The position numbers and the translations under genes were made by a program. Positions 26,477 through 35,849 of a DNA stretch of 64,000 nucleotides are shown one piece after another; within the stretch, counting starts at the first letter, position 1; each line of letters begins with the position of its first letter. The notes beneath the pieces are model-generated. The model had not been told where the DNA came from. It did no database searches and saw nothing but the letters and a program-made list of their open reading frames with translations. Source of the DNA: Prolixibacter sp. SD074 (GTDB lineage: Bacteria > Bacteroidota > Bacteroidia > Bacteroidales > Prolixibacteraceae). The DNA is taken from NCBI RefSeq assembly GCF_009617895.1, contig NZ_BLAW01000001.1:2471001-2535000 (forward strand), given 5' to 3'.

Positions 26477-28165
26477 TTAACTCTCGATATTTGGTTTCTC
26501 GAGTCCGTAACCTTTTATGCGATCTTCCCTTTTCAGCAAGAAGGCAAATAACAAGGCCAGAACCCCCAGCAGGGTAAACATGAGGATATCATATTGATAA
26601 TTGTACCGGATATTCAGCTTCTCGTTGGTCACAACTTCAAAAGTAGCCTTTTTGAACGTGGAGCCCATTTTATCCAGTACTTTCTCCTGGGTTACTCCTA
26701 ATTCAGGACTGCCAAGTTTATTGAGGTTGTTGGCAACAATTGTATTTTCGACTTTCTCCGGATTGATTTCACTTTGCGGAGCAGGAACGTAGGAAACTGA
26801 CTCAACAATTGAATCGACAACACCACTGGTTGTTTTCTCAATCGCAATATTCAGCGCTTTTGCATCCAGTGTAATGTTTTGTTCCTGCAGCGCTTTGGTG
26901 TAACTCATCTCAACGGCTTTTCGAATAACTGTTTTATTCGGTGAAACGCTGGGATTGGTTGAATTCAACACGATTCCGAGCAGAAGCGGAATAGCCATCA
27001 GGCCAATATTCTGAATGTAGAAGATAACGGCATAAGCAGTACCCAGCTGTTTTTCGGGAATGATTTTCGGTACTGAAGGCCACATAGCCGAAGGTACCAG
27101 AGAGAATGCAATACCCAGGATAACGATCATGAAGGCGGCAAATATCCAGTTATCGAGGGTCGGAATAGCCAGGAATCCGTGAACAACAATCAGCATAATG
27201 GAGCCGATAATCATAATGGTTGCCCCTTTCCCCTTTTTATCATAAAGGCCACCAAAGAAAGGAGTCAGGAAAATAGTCCCGAACGGCAGCAGGCTTGGAA
27301 TTAAACCGGCCAACGATGGTGATACATGATATTTGTTAATGATAAAGTCAGTAGCATAGAACAAAAATGGGAAAACCGCACCATAAAAGAGTACACAAAG
27401 AATGGCAATATACCAGAAAGCTTTGTTTGAGATGATCATCACAATATCTCTCAAACGGAAAGGTTCCTCGTCTTCCACTTCAATGTGTGCTTCCGATTTA
27501 TCGAGTTTTATATCCAATACGACGTATGTAATAAAAGCGATTACACCGACAAGCATCAGAATGAATGCAAACAAAACAGGAGCACGGTAAGTAAAATGAA
27601 TAGCCAAGGGCAGGGAAATGGCCAAAGCTAATGCCGTTCCCAAACGCGCAATTGACATCTGCAATCCCATCGCCAGCGCCATCTCTTTCCCTTTGAACCA
27701 TTTCACAATCGCTTTAGAAACCGTGATTCCGGTCGCCTCGCTACCTACACCAAAAACGGCAAATCCGATGGATGAAAGAAATACGTCAGTTTTGATACTA
27801 CCAATTAAAGGAAGAGTAACCTGAGCGCCGACAGGGAAAGGTGCCGTAATGGCCCAATAGTTTACACCCGTACCCAGCACCATTAAAACGGTTGCACCTA
27901 AACCTGTAATCTTAATTCCCAACCGGTCGAGAATGATACCGCTGAAAATCAACATAAAAAAATACACATTGAACCAGGCATAGGCAGAGGTGTACACACC
28001 AAAATCAGAACTTGTCCACCCCAAAGCACTTTCCAAAATTGGCTTCACAGGCGACAAAGCATAGTTAAAGTAATATGCACCAAACATGGAAAGAGAAACG
28101 ACTACCATGGCCGTCCATCTCGCTTTTGGTGATTCCCTTAACGATTTACGAATTTCTTCAGTCAT
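26477..28165 (-). CDS. MFS transporter with a large late periplasmic insert
   Basis: 562 residues. Twelve membrane helices can be followed; the first eleven occupy residues about 18-405. A soluble insert of roughly 100 residues (about 415-520, rich in Glu, Asn and Lys) separates helix 11 from the last helix near 530-550. Helix 2-3 loop GIILDRLGIKITG is an MFS signature A-like motif. The closest general class looks like organic-anion/oxalate-type MFS carriers; the substrate is not clear. The insert is unusual and matches no domain I know. Confidence 0.75.
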   Translation of the reverse strand: MTEEIRKSLRESPKARWTAMVVVSLSMFGAYYFNYALSPVKPILESALGWTSSDFGVYTSAYAWFNVYFFMLIFSGIILDRLGIKITGLGATVLMVLGTGVNYWAITAPFPVGAQVTLPLIGSIKTDVFLSSIGFAVFGVGSEATGITVSKAIVKWFKGKEMALAMGLQMSIARLGTALALAISLPLAIHFTYRAPVLFAFILMLVGVIAFITYVVLDIKLDKSEAHIEVEDEEPFRLRDIVMIISNKAFWYIAILCVLFYGAVFPFLFYATDFIINKYHVSPSLAGLIPSLLPFGTIFLTPFFGGLYDKKGKGATIMIIGSIMLIVVHGFLAIPTLDNWIFAAFMIVILGIAFSLVPSAMWPSVPKIIPEKQLGTAYAVIFYIQNIGLMAIPLLLGIVLNSTNPSVSPNKTVIRKAVEMSYTKALQEQNITLDAKALNIAIEKTTSGVVDSIVESVSYVPAPQSEINPEKVENTIVANNLNKLGSPELGVTQEKVLDKMGSTFKKATFEVVTNEKLNIRYNYQYDILMFTLLGVLALLFAFLLKREDRIKGYGLEKPNIES

Positions 28166-28411
28166 AATTATCTATTTACTTACTTATAATATTTTCCTAT
28201 TGGCAGCCCAAAATACAATAAAAACCGGAAGATATTCTGCTCAATAAAGGCGGCTTACGTCATATTTTGACAAAAAAAACGTGACCCTAAAAACGTAAGC
28301 TCCTAAAACCCCATGGCTTATAAAAAAATCCACATTCCAACAAAGTGTTGGGAAACATCAAAAAAATGGTACAAGGGCAAAAAAAGCGGACGATTGTCCG
28401 CATTCGATATC

Positions 28412-29536
28412 TTACTGTTCCTCTTTATTCTTTTCCATTATTTTTTTTATTCTCTGAATTGCCCCGGTAGCCGGGTGCAGTCGGATGGCATAACTTCCGT
28501 TGAGCAGTCCTTCAGGAATCGGGACTACTTTGCCAAACTGCCCAAGCGTCAGATGTGATTCCAGCAAAATATGGGTTCCATCCAAAAGACGTACGCCGGC
28601 ATTTCCCGGAATCCGGTAGAACAAACCACTGTTACTTGTTCCGGGTGTAGCCGTTTGCTGCCCCGCTATCTGACCGTTACTTTTTTCTAAACCGATATTT
28701 CGATCAATTTCCAACATCACCGGTTTTCCCGAGAGGTCGGTGGTAGGAACCACCCCTTTGGATGTTGAAAACCTAAAAACAATGGCACTTTTACCATTCT
28801 TTGCATCGGGTACGACGTTGAAAACATAGGTGTGTTTTGCTTTATACGACTTTCCGATAAAGAGCCCGACATATTCTTTTTCCAACTTGTCCAGTTGAGC
28901 CACCATCGTATTGTAGGCCTCACCATCAGGTAAAGCTTTGTCGTATCCAAAAGCGAGTGATTTGAATTCCCGTTTCCGGATTTTGGTAATATCATGAGCG
29001 GTTTCCAGCGCTTTTTGCTGCAATGTTTTGGATGTGAACATTTCTGGTCGAATCGTATCCACTTTGTTCAAAAATGAGTGCATTGAACGATCGGGCCAGG
29101 GCTCCGCCGGCACCTCAACATCAGGTGTGTAAACCGAACTAGCGACAGAATCCTTTCCGGATTTCACATCGCTATTAATGCCAATCAAAACACCATCTTC
29201 CGTCAGGCTTAAAGCCGAAGCAAATGGGCCCGATGCAGTATGGATTTCTGTGGGGTCAGGTTCTCCGTAAGTACTCAAACGCACATTCGTAATTTTCCAG
29301 CTTTCCCTGTCAGCTGAAGGTGCATTCGGAATACCCAGGTACTTCTCTGCATACTGGTAATACGGGCCATGAACAAATTTCACTTGCTCCGCTTCAACGG
29401 TTACCCGTATCCCCGTTTCCGGTAACGAATATACAACGCCCCCTGTAAAAGGAACTGGTTTTTCATCTTTGGGTGATGCCATTACCTGTCCGGCAACAAA
29501 CAGCAAACCCAATAACGTAAGATATATGCTTTTCAT
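28412..29536 (-). CDS. DUF4831-family secreted protein
   Basis: About 374 residues from the ATG at 29536, chosen because MKSIYLTLLGLLFVAGQVMASP is a proper signal peptide; an upstream in-frame start would bury it. The mature N-terminus GGVVYSLPETGIRVTVEAE and the YAEKYLGI motif are characteristic of DUF4831 proteins of Bacteroidota, whose function is unknown. It ends with a Lys/Glu-rich tail. It is probably periplasmic or lipid-free surface protein. Confidence 0.72.
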   Translation of the reverse strand: MKSIYLTLLGLLFVAGQVMASPKDEKPVPFTGGVVYSLPETGIRVTVEAEQVKFVHGPYYQYAEKYLGIPNAPSADRESWKITNVRLSTYGEPDPTEIHTASGPFASALSLTEDGVLIGINSDVKSGKDSVASSVYTPDVEVPAEPWPDRSMHSFLNKVDTIRPEMFTSKTLQQKALETAHDITKIRKREFKSLAFGYDKALPDGEAYNTMVAQLDKLEKEYVGLFIGKSYKAKHTYVFNVVPDAKNGKSAIVFRFSTSKGVVPTTDLSGKPVMLEIDRNIGLEKSNGQIAGQQTATPGTSNSGLFYRIPGNAGVRLLDGTHILLESHLTLGQFGKVVPIPEGLLNGSYAIRLHPATGAIQRIKKIMEKNKEEQ

Positions 29537-29757
29537 TTTATTTAAATTATTCATTAAACCACATAGAATCTGCAGTTTATTGTAAATTCCCAACCGGGGA
29601 AACACAAAATTCTGCTTTGTCTTTTCATTTTAGGGGCATTCGTTTCCGACATCAAAAACACCAGCAAATCAATTTTCAGTTTTTCATCCTGAAAAAGAGA
29701 GATTATCAGAAACAAATATCCCCAAATTTGATAGTTTTTTTTGCTTTCACAAAATCT

Positions 29758-31275
29758 TTAAGAATCTTTAAGTGTGGCAAATGCCAATCCCAGGTGTTGA
29801 GTGATATCTCCTGCCAGTAATGCTTCCTGAGAACTCTCTTTCACAGCTAAATCAGCCGCCATCCCATGAAGATAAACGCCCAGAATGGCTGCATCTTTGG
29901 CTGCATATCCCTGCGCCAGCAACCCGAGCAGAATTCCCGTCAGGACGTCGCCGCTGCCGGCTGTAGCCATTCCCGGATTACCGGTACTGTTGAACCAACA
30001 GGTTCCGTCGGGGCAAGTAATGGCTGTATGTGCCCCTTTCAATACCAATACGACGCCGTTCTCCCGGGCATAGTCCATGGCCAGCTGTAGACGCTCGTAC
30101 CCACATTTCACCGGATGGGTAAGACGGGCAAATTCGCCGGGGTGCGGTGTGAGAATCGTTTCCGGGGGAAGCATCTTCAACGACTCCGGATTTTTCGCCA
30201 ACAAATTCAATCCATCCGCATCGATCACCATGGGCTTCTTCGGCCCTTCTTCCAGCATACGCTGAAAACCACGCCCGGTATTGCACTTCGTATCCAAACC
30301 GGGCCCAATGCCAATCACATCGAAAGGGGCCAAATCGGGATGCTGGGTGAACATCAAATCCGACTGGTCGATGCTGGCCATGGCCTCCGGTATGCTATTT
30401 TGCAAGATGCTATATCCCAAGCGTGGAACATGGGCCGTGAGTAAACCGACTCCCGAACGAAGGCATCCCCGCGATGCCAGGACAGCTGCTCCCATCTTCC
30501 CGTAACTGCCGGCAATCAACAATGCGTGTCCAAAATTTCCTTTATGGGCAAAAGTTCTCCGGTCCTTTAAAAGTTTTCGGGCTACCTGATGGTCTGTATA
30601 GAAAAAGGGGGTCTTTGTTTTCTCAATTGCATCGGGGTGCAAACCAATATCCTGCACAAGCCAGCTCCCGGTAAACAGAGCATTTTCCGGTAGGAGAAAA
30701 CTTATTTTTGGAAACTGGAAAGTAAGCGTCACATCAGCCCGAATAATCGAATCCCGATCGTTTTCACGATTGTCTTCGCCCATCAGGCCCGACGGGATAT
30801 CGATGGCAACCACCATGGCGCCGGAAGCATTGATGTGTTTGACAATTTTCGATGGCAATCCGTTCAGCGGGCGTGACAGGCCCGAACCAAACAATCCGTC
30901 AATCACCCAGTCGGTTGCTTTGATTTCCGGAATCGGTGTATCAGCGTCCAGATACACGATTTGTGTGCGGTCCTGCTGCTGTAAACGCTCGAGGTTGGTG
31001 TTGGCCGATTCGGACATTCTTTTTCCCAAATCCATCACATACACATCGATACCGGGAAGGGCCCATGCCAGCATCCGGGCGGCAGCCAGGGCATCGCCGC
31101 CATTATTACCTGGCCCCACAAAAAATACCATATGTTGGTCAGGATGGGCATGGTGCAAAATCCAATCAACCAACGTGGATGCAGCCCGTTCCATCAAATC
31201 GATATCAGAAATGGGTTCATGCTCAATCGTATACTTATCAATGCCGGCAATCTGGCTGGTCGCAAAAAGTTTCAT
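29758..31275 (-). CDS. nnr: Bifunctional NAD(P)H-hydrate repair enzyme (epimerase + ADP-dependent dehydratase)
   Basis: 505 residues from the ATG at 31275 (MKLFATSQIAGIDKY). The N-terminal YjeF epimerase domain (1-215) has FVGPGNNGGDALAAARML. The C-terminal ribokinase-like dehydratase domain (225-505) has LTPHPGEFARL and the GMATAGSGDVLTG nucleotide-binding motif. It repairs hydrated NADH and NADPH. It is divergent from the POT transporter gene. Confidence 0.93.
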   Translation of the reverse strand: MKLFATSQIAGIDKYTIEHEPISDIDLMERAASTLVDWILHHAHPDQHMVFFVGPGNNGGDALAAARMLAWALPGIDVYVMDLGKRMSESANTNLERLQQQDRTQIVYLDADTPIPEIKATDWVIDGLFGSGLSRPLNGLPSKIVKHINASGAMVVAIDIPSGLMGEDNRENDRDSIIRADVTLTFQFPKISFLLPENALFTGSWLVQDIGLHPDAIEKTKTPFFYTDHQVARKLLKDRRTFAHKGNFGHALLIAGSYGKMGAAVLASRGCLRSGVGLLTAHVPRLGYSILQNSIPEAMASIDQSDLMFTQHPDLAPFDVIGIGPGLDTKCNTGRGFQRMLEEGPKKPMVIDADGLNLLAKNPESLKMLPPETILTPHPGEFARLTHPVKCGYERLQLAMDYARENGVVLVLKGAHTAITCPDGTCWFNSTGNPGMATAGSGDVLTGILLGLLAQGYAAKDAAILGVYLHGMAADLAVKESSQEALLAGDITQHLGLAFATLKDS

Positions 31276-31433
31276 AACAAGTAATTTTATCTTCGGAAGT
31301 CTATGTAACAATCATCCGTCCGTGTAATCCATGTTGAACGAATTTACAAAATCGGCGGCGTTTTTCCATATGGCTAAAGGCCGATGCTGCTCATTTTCTT
31401 TCTAACAACATGTTCATGTATGACATGGCTCTC

Positions 31434-31463
31434 TTTTATGGAAAAAAAAGTTAATTATATTTG
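31434..31463 (+). promoter_or_regulatory. Candidate promoter of the POT transporter gene
   Basis: TATATTTG at 31456-31463 matches the Bacteroidota -7 consensus TAnnTTTG exactly; a TTTT at 31434-31437 lies 18 bases upstream as a degenerate -33 element. The ATG is 45 bases downstream. Confidence 0.5.
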
Positions 31464-31507
31464 TCTGATTGCAAATTTTCGAACTAATCTATCAAAATCA
31501 TACGTTT

Positions 31508-33172
31508 ATGCTTAAAGGACATCCGAAAGGACTATATGTAGCGTTTTTTGCCAACATGGGGGAACGCTTCGGGTATTATACCATGCTCGCCATTTTCACC
31601 CTCTACCTCCAGGCAAAATTCGGCTTCTCAACAACTACAGCAGGGCACTACTACGGTGGTTTCCTGTTTGGAATTTATTTCCTCCCCCTCATTGGTGGTA
31701 TTATGGCCGACAAGGTGTGGGGCTACGGGAAAACCATTACCATTGGAACCGTGGTTATGTTCCTCGGCTATTTGTTGCTCGCCATTCCCGGACAAGGGCT
31801 AATACTGATGGTCAGTGCCCTTGCTGTTATTTCTTTAGGAACAGGATTCTTTAAAGGAAACCTGCAGGCCCTGGTCGGAAATATGTACGACGACCCGAAA
31901 TACAGTGCCAACCGCGATAACGCCTTCAACATTTTTTACATGGGAATCAATATTGGTGCGTTCTTTGCTCCCTCTGCAGCCACCGGTATCAGCAACCTGA
32001 TTCTGAAGAAAAGTGGTTTGTTTTATAACACCCAGATTCCAAACATGGCCCATCTGTATCTCGATGGTAAATTAAAAGATACCGCTGAATTACTGAAGCT
32101 GGCACACCAGCAACTGGGTGATAAATTCACCGATTTAACCCAGTTCAGCCATTTATATCTCGATACGCTTTCCAAATCATACAATGCAGGATTTGCATTG
32201 GCCGCCATTAGTATGGTCGTCTCATTGCTTATTTTCATCGGATTCCGTAAATACTACAAAACGGCGGATGTGACAGAGAAGCAAAAATCGATGGATGTGA
32301 ACATGAAGGACAAAATGGTTCACATGACGCCCGAGGCAACCCGCAAACGTCTGGTTGCACTGTTGCTGGTATTCTTTGTAGTCATGTTCTTCTGGATGGC
32401 TTTCCATCAGAACGGATTTACCATGACTGTATTTGCCCGTGACTACACGCAAAGCCTGGTTAGCCGATTCACTTACATGTTCTTCGACTTAAGTGCGTTC
32501 CTGCCGTTGCTGTTTGCTATCATCGGATTGATTATGACGTTTAGCCGGAAACTGGCATCCAAATTCCGTTTGATCGGTTTCGGAGTCTTCGTTGTAGGTT
32601 CAATTATTACCGGAATGGTTTACAACAGTTACGATGACACCATGAAGATCTCGCCGCAGTTGTTCCAGCACTTCAACCCGATTTTCATCGTCTTCCTGAC
32701 ACCGTTGATTGTGGGATTCTTTACCATGCTGCGTAAAATGGGCAAAGAACCTTCGTCACCGAAGAAGATTGGTATAGGGATGATCCTGACAGCGCTTGGT
32801 TTCACCTTGCTTATTCTGGCATCGCGCAACCTGATGTCGCCCGGAGCGTTGCACGGAAACGTTTCTGATTCACTGGTATCGCCGTACTGGTTAATCAGCA
32901 CCTACTTCACGCTCACCATTGCCGAGTTGTTCCTGAGCCCTATCGGTATTTCGTTTGTATCGAAAGTGGCGCCACCCAAATACAAAGGTTTGGCACAAGG
33001 AGGCTGGCTGGGAGCGACTGCCATTGGTAACCTGATGGCCGGATTGATTGGTAAATTCTGGGATACCCTGGAATTGTGGCAATTCTTCCTCATCCTGGTG
33101 GTGATGTGTTTGGTTTCAGCTGCCTTTATTTTCATGATTCTGAAAAGGCTGGAAAGAGCATCGGAAGCTTAA
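31508..33172 (+). CDS. POT/PTR-family proton-dependent oligopeptide transporter
   Basis: 554 residues from the ATG at 31508 (MLKGHPKGLYVAFFANMGERFGYY). The family E-x-x-E-R-like signature is reduced to GERFGYYTM, as in many bacterial members. About 12-14 membrane helices, with a long hydrophilic stretch near 170-225. It imports di- and tripeptides with protons. Its last 66 codons are the source of five repeated tail fragments to the right, which begin at the base equivalent to 32975 (three copies) or 33017 (two copies). This copy itself is intact. Confidence 0.9.
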   Translation: MLKGHPKGLYVAFFANMGERFGYYTMLAIFTLYLQAKFGFSTTTAGHYYGGFLFGIYFLPLIGGIMADKVWGYGKTITIGTVVMFLGYLLLAIPGQGLILMVSALAVISLGTGFFKGNLQALVGNMYDDPKYSANRDNAFNIFYMGINIGAFFAPSAATGISNLILKKSGLFYNTQIPNMAHLYLDGKLKDTAELLKLAHQQLGDKFTDLTQFSHLYLDTLSKSYNAGFALAAISMVVSLLIFIGFRKYYKTADVTEKQKSMDVNMKDKMVHMTPEATRKRLVALLLVFFVVMFFWMAFHQNGFTMTVFARDYTQSLVSRFTYMFFDLSAFLPLLFAIIGLIMTFSRKLASKFRLIGFGVFVVGSIITGMVYNSYDDTMKISPQLFQHFNPIFIVFLTPLIVGFFTMLRKMGKEPSSPKKIGIGMILTALGFTLLILASRNLMSPGALHGNVSDSLVSPYWLISTYFTLTIAELFLSPIGISFVSKVAPPKYKGLAQGGWLGATAIGNLMAGLIGKFWDTLELWQFFLILVVMCLVSAAFIFMILKRLERASEA

Positions 33173-33198
33173 TCTATATTATTATATTTTTATTGAAA

Positions 33199-33228
33199 GA
33201 GAGGTTGCCCGACAGGTAGCCTCTTTTT
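33199..33228. terminator. Terminator of the POT gene, bidirectional
   Basis: AGAGGTTGCC / GGTAGCCTCT with G-U pairs, then TTTTT. Related but diverged hairpins follow each POT tail copy. The next bases (33230-33300, with GGGCTAAAGTCC) also recur after tail copy 3 at 41214-41290. Confidence 0.75.
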
Positions 33229-33419
33229 GTTTGAACTAACGGTGGGTTTTATTTTGGGCTAAAGTCCATTGTTTACACAGCATTTATCCCCATGGGGAAG
33301 GAAAATGAAATGACTTATTAAAATGGATTACCGGACGCACTAATTGTATGGAAATAAAGCAGATTAAATTGGAGAGTATGTCTAAAATAAACTATATCAT
33401 CAAATCCGCCACCCTATTA

Positions 33420-33767
33420 TTATTTATGATAATAAATTCGTTCCAAAATAGAATGAATTCTATTTCCTCGAATTTCTAGAATAATATCACTATATATGAG
33501 ATGAAGAACCCCGAACAATACTATCAACACATAAATAATCGCCTTCGGTTGATGACGCTCACTAATAGCTACTACAAAGAAAAAAATAGTTCCCAAAATT
33601 GAACTATACTGATTTATGGACTTCAGCTTTCTTATTGAGTAATATTCTTCTTGAAAATCAATTTTCAATTTACCAGCTTTACTTTTCACAATCAACACAT
33701 TAGCTTGTTGCTGAAAAGAAAATTCTTCATGCTGAAGATGTTTTTTAAACTGCTCAATCTTTTCCAT
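33420..33767 (-). CDS. Small membrane protein, candidate immunity protein
   Basis: 115 residues: a soluble N-terminal part (1-50) with KIDFQEEYYSIRKLK, two membrane helices (about 53-70 and 75-92), and a basic C-terminal tail. No family recognised. It is the last gene of a minus-strand operon after two double-glycine peptides (34236 unit A, then peptides at 34050 and 33865). The equivalent slot in a second operon (39976) holds another small membrane protein. The position suggests self-protection against the two peptides; this is inference. Confidence 0.55.
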   Translation of the reverse strand: MEKIEQFKKHLQHEEFSFQQQANVLIVKSKAGKLKIDFQEEYYSIRKLKSINQYSSILGTIFFFVVAISERHQPKAIIYVLIVLFGVLHLIYSDIILEIRGNRIHSILERIYYHK

Positions 33768-33864
33768 TATGGGATCTATTCAAAAAGAAGCTGTTCAAGA
33801 ATATGAATCAGCTTCTTTTATTTTCGTATCGTAAAAATAATTCTTCTCCCAAATATACCAAATT

Positions 33865-34026
33865 TTAATATGGCATACTTTGATATTTAGCATCTGTTTC
33901 TGCATGATAAACGAGCTGATCGAGAGTCCAATGTGCTACATAACCGATCAACTTAGCAAATCTACTACCACCTCCATTCACCATCTTACATTCAACTTTT
34001 GATAATTCTAATATTTTAGTTTTCAT
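33865..34026 (-). CDS. Double-glycine leader peptide b (second peptide of a pair)
   Basis: 53 residues, below the size many gene callers accept. Leader MKTKILELSKVECKMVNGG has the hydrophobic spacing of C39-cleaved leaders and ends in Gly-Gly (with a third Gly). The core of about 33 residues is aromatic and slightly amphipathic, with a C-terminal Tyr. It lines up loosely with peptide e at 40479 (shared Gly, Leu and Asp positions, final Tyr). It lies 23 bases after peptide a. Confidence 0.7.
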   Translation of the reverse strand: MKTKILELSKVECKMVNGGGSRFAKLIGYVAHWTLDQLVYHAETDAKYQSMPY

Positions 34027-34049
34027 AGTTTTTTCCTTTATAGCTTGTT

Positions 34050-34235
34050 TTACATATGCTGTGCATCATAAGAATTCCATCCTTCAGATACATCGTCCCA
34101 GTTATCCCACAAATAAAAAGCTGCTGCAGCCCCCCAACCGACGGGGCCCGGGACTTTTTTTAGCACCTGACGAATAACAGTTCCAATACCTCCTCCATCA
34201 ATTTTCCTAAGCTCATTTTTGCTTAATTCTTTCAT
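34050..34235 (-). CDS. Double-glycine leader peptide a (first peptide of a pair)
   Basis: 61 residues. Leader MKELSKNELRKIDGGG fits the ComC/bacteriocin pattern (LSxxELxxIxGG). The 46-residue core has a hydrophobic, Gly/Ala-rich middle (GPVGWGAAAAFYLWD) and ends near EGWNSYDAQHM. The EGWNSY motif recurs as DGWNNY at the end of peptide f (40671). Class IIb two-peptide bacteriocins have this architecture: paired short cationic/amphipathic peptides with Gly-rich helices and a membrane immunity protein. Unit A1 lies directly upstream. Confidence 0.75.
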   Translation of the reverse strand: MKELSKNELRKIDGGGIGTVIRQVLKKVPGPVGWGAAAAFYLWDNWDDVSEGWNSYDAQHM

Positions 34236-34350
34236 AACATAAAAGGTTTAATCGCTCTCCTACTCTATACAGGCTTTTCGGATTCCGCCTGAGCTTTGTG
34301 CACGTAACTCACATACTAAATTATCCGGGGAGCGTGCACAAAAAAAGCAC
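34236..34350 (-). repeat. Unit A1: conserved peptide-operon leader
   Basis: About 115 bases directly upstream of peptide a. Read on the minus strand it has, in order: GTGCTTTTTTTGTGCACG, a CCCCGG block, an AT-rich stretch, GTTACGTGCAC, GGCGGAATCCGAAAAGCCT, AGAGTAGGAGAGCG, then CCTTTTATGTTATG ending at the start codon. The 8-bp palindromic halves TGTGCACG / CGTGCACA are about 30 bases apart. The six copies differ at few positions. Confidence 0.85.
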
Positions 34351-34380
34351 TGTGGAAAATTAATTTTAGAGAATCGCCTT

Positions 34381-35508
34381 TTATTCATACATCGTCAGCT
34401 TCGTCCCCAACAATTTTTGGATATTGGAATTCAATGGTGGGACTGTTTTTCCCAACTGGGTCCAATATTCACTTGTATAGAAGTGTGACTCTTTTAATCC
34501 AAATCCAGAAGTAGGTTCTCGTTCATTCATCACAGATTTGGGCAAATAATAACTCTTCAACACATAAAATTCGCTCGATATTTGAATATTCTTGTACCTC
34601 TTTTCCTTTTTGTGTTTAAAAAAATATTGGTAATATCTTCGCCAACATTCCAAATTGGCTTTTGAGACCATTGATTGCCCCTTCGCTCGATATGTTTCAT
34701 AAATATCGTTATGACTCAACTTAATCTCATATCCAAACAGGTTTCTTTCTTCGGCCTTTGCAGGAGCAATCCAATCGATATTAATCTGGATCTGCTTCTG
34801 GGCTTCATTCATTCGGATATGCCCAACTACTGAATTTTCTCTTAAAATCACCTGTTCCCCAATACTATCTTTAAATACATAATGAGTATTTAGTTGCTTT
34901 AAAATTGACGTTGGTTCTATGTATGGAATAGCAGGTGCTCCCTCTGTCAAAGTAATTGAACGCTTTTTTATTTTGTCTAGTATTTCTTGATTGCGAAATA
35001 GGCGATAGGCCTCCACTTTATTTTTGAACCGCTTACCATCGTTCCAGATGTAATATTTAACCAAACCGTCGGCATAATATTCCGGGACACTATCTTTTAA
35101 CTGGTAACACCGGAAATAACCTTCCAGTACCAACACCATCTTCTCTTTTTTATTGGTTACAGTTATTTCAGGAATAACAACCTTTCTGGGAACCAATCGA
35201 ATTATACCGTTCTGTTTTATATCTTTCCATTTCATCGCTTGATTTTCATAACTGATATGTTGCACCTCCAACGTATCACTACTTTTAACAAAACGATCAA
35301 CTAATGCCGTATCTATCTTTCCTCCCATATCGGAACTGCCGACCAACCGGCCGTCGGGGGCAATCAACTGAGCAAAAGGGATAGAAGAAAAAGTAACCTT
35401 GTCTTCAATACGGATTTGAGCAAACGAGGTTGAAGATAAAAGCAAGAAAGCAATAGAAATGATGAACTTTAATTGTCGACAATCCATTTTTGAGGTATTA
35501 ATTTCCAA
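34381..35508 (-). CDS. Secreted protein with carboxypeptidase-regulatory-like domain
   Basis: 375 residues. A signal peptide (about 8-30, ending TSFAQ) is followed by a carboxypeptidase-D regulatory-like beta domain (about 32-110, with FSSIPFAQLIAPDGRLVGSS) and a 260-residue C-terminal part with many Lys/Tyr, family not recognised. It follows peptide c by 85 bases in the same unit-A operon. Such domains often occur in outer-envelope proteins of Bacteroidota. A role in handling, sensing or resisting peptide c is inference. The 3' end of a related gene survives as debris at 62078-62170. Confidence 0.55.
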   Translation of the reverse strand: MEINTSKMDCRQLKFIISIAFLLLSSTSFAQIRIEDKVTFSSIPFAQLIAPDGRLVGSSDMGGKIDTALVDRFVKSSDTLEVQHISYENQAMKWKDIKQNGIIRLVPRKVVIPEITVTNKKEKMVLVLEGYFRCYQLKDSVPEYYADGLVKYYIWNDGKRFKNKVEAYRLFRNQEILDKIKKRSITLTEGAPAIPYIEPTSILKQLNTHYVFKDSIGEQVILRENSVVGHIRMNEAQKQIQINIDWIAPAKAEERNLFGYEIKLSHNDIYETYRAKGQSMVSKANLECWRRYYQYFFKHKKEKRYKNIQISSEFYVLKSYYLPKSVMNEREPTSGFGLKESHFYTSEYWTQLGKTVPPLNSNIQKLLGTKLTMYE

Positions 35509-35593
35509 TTCTCGTTACTATTAAAAAAGACTATATAGGTATACTTTTTTCAGGTTCAGAAGGAACAAATACATTCCTTCTGAACCATCTCAA

Positions 35594-35731
35594 TTATGGT
35601 TCCCAAGACCAATGCCCACGAGTATTACCCTTCACTCCATCCAAGACCCCCTCTATATAATAAATTCCAAACAGGTTTAGTCTAAAACCGCCATCAACTT
35701 TTTTCAATTCTTTTTTACTTAATTCTTTCAT
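35594..35731 (-). CDS. Double-glycine leader peptide c
   Basis: 45 residues. Leader MKELSKKELKKVDGG is nearly the same as those of peptides a, f and g. The 30-residue core has FGIYYIEGVLDGV and ends HWSWEP, rich in aromatics. No Cys, so no disulfide or lanthionine. Unit A2 sits directly upstream and the secreted 375-residue protein directly downstream. Confidence 0.72.
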   Translation of the reverse strand: MKELSKKELKKVDGGFRLNLFGIYYIEGVLDGVKGNTRGHWSWEP

Positions 35732-35847
35732 AACATAAAAGATTTAATCGCTCTTCTACTCTATTTCAGGCTTTTCGGATTCCGCCTAAGTTTTGTGCAC
35801 GTTACTCATCTACTAAATTAACCGGGGAGCGTGCACAAAAAAAGCAC
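35732..35847 (-). repeat. Unit A2: conserved peptide-operon leader
   Basis: Second copy of the unit, upstream of peptide c. Its far edge (GCAC at 35844-35847) runs, after two bases, straight into POT tail copy 1 at 35850. Confidence 0.85.
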
Positions 35848-35849
35848 TG

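Noticed and set aside
28313-28558. 81-residue frame beside the DUF4831 gene
   Set aside because: It overlaps the 3' end of the DUF4831 gene on the other strand and shows no family features.
34236-34350. A consensus TAnnTTTG promoter inside unit A
   Set aside because: TAATTTAG/TAATTTGG variants occur, but the gap to the TTTG upstream is about 15 bases, shorter than usual, so I did not call a promoter.
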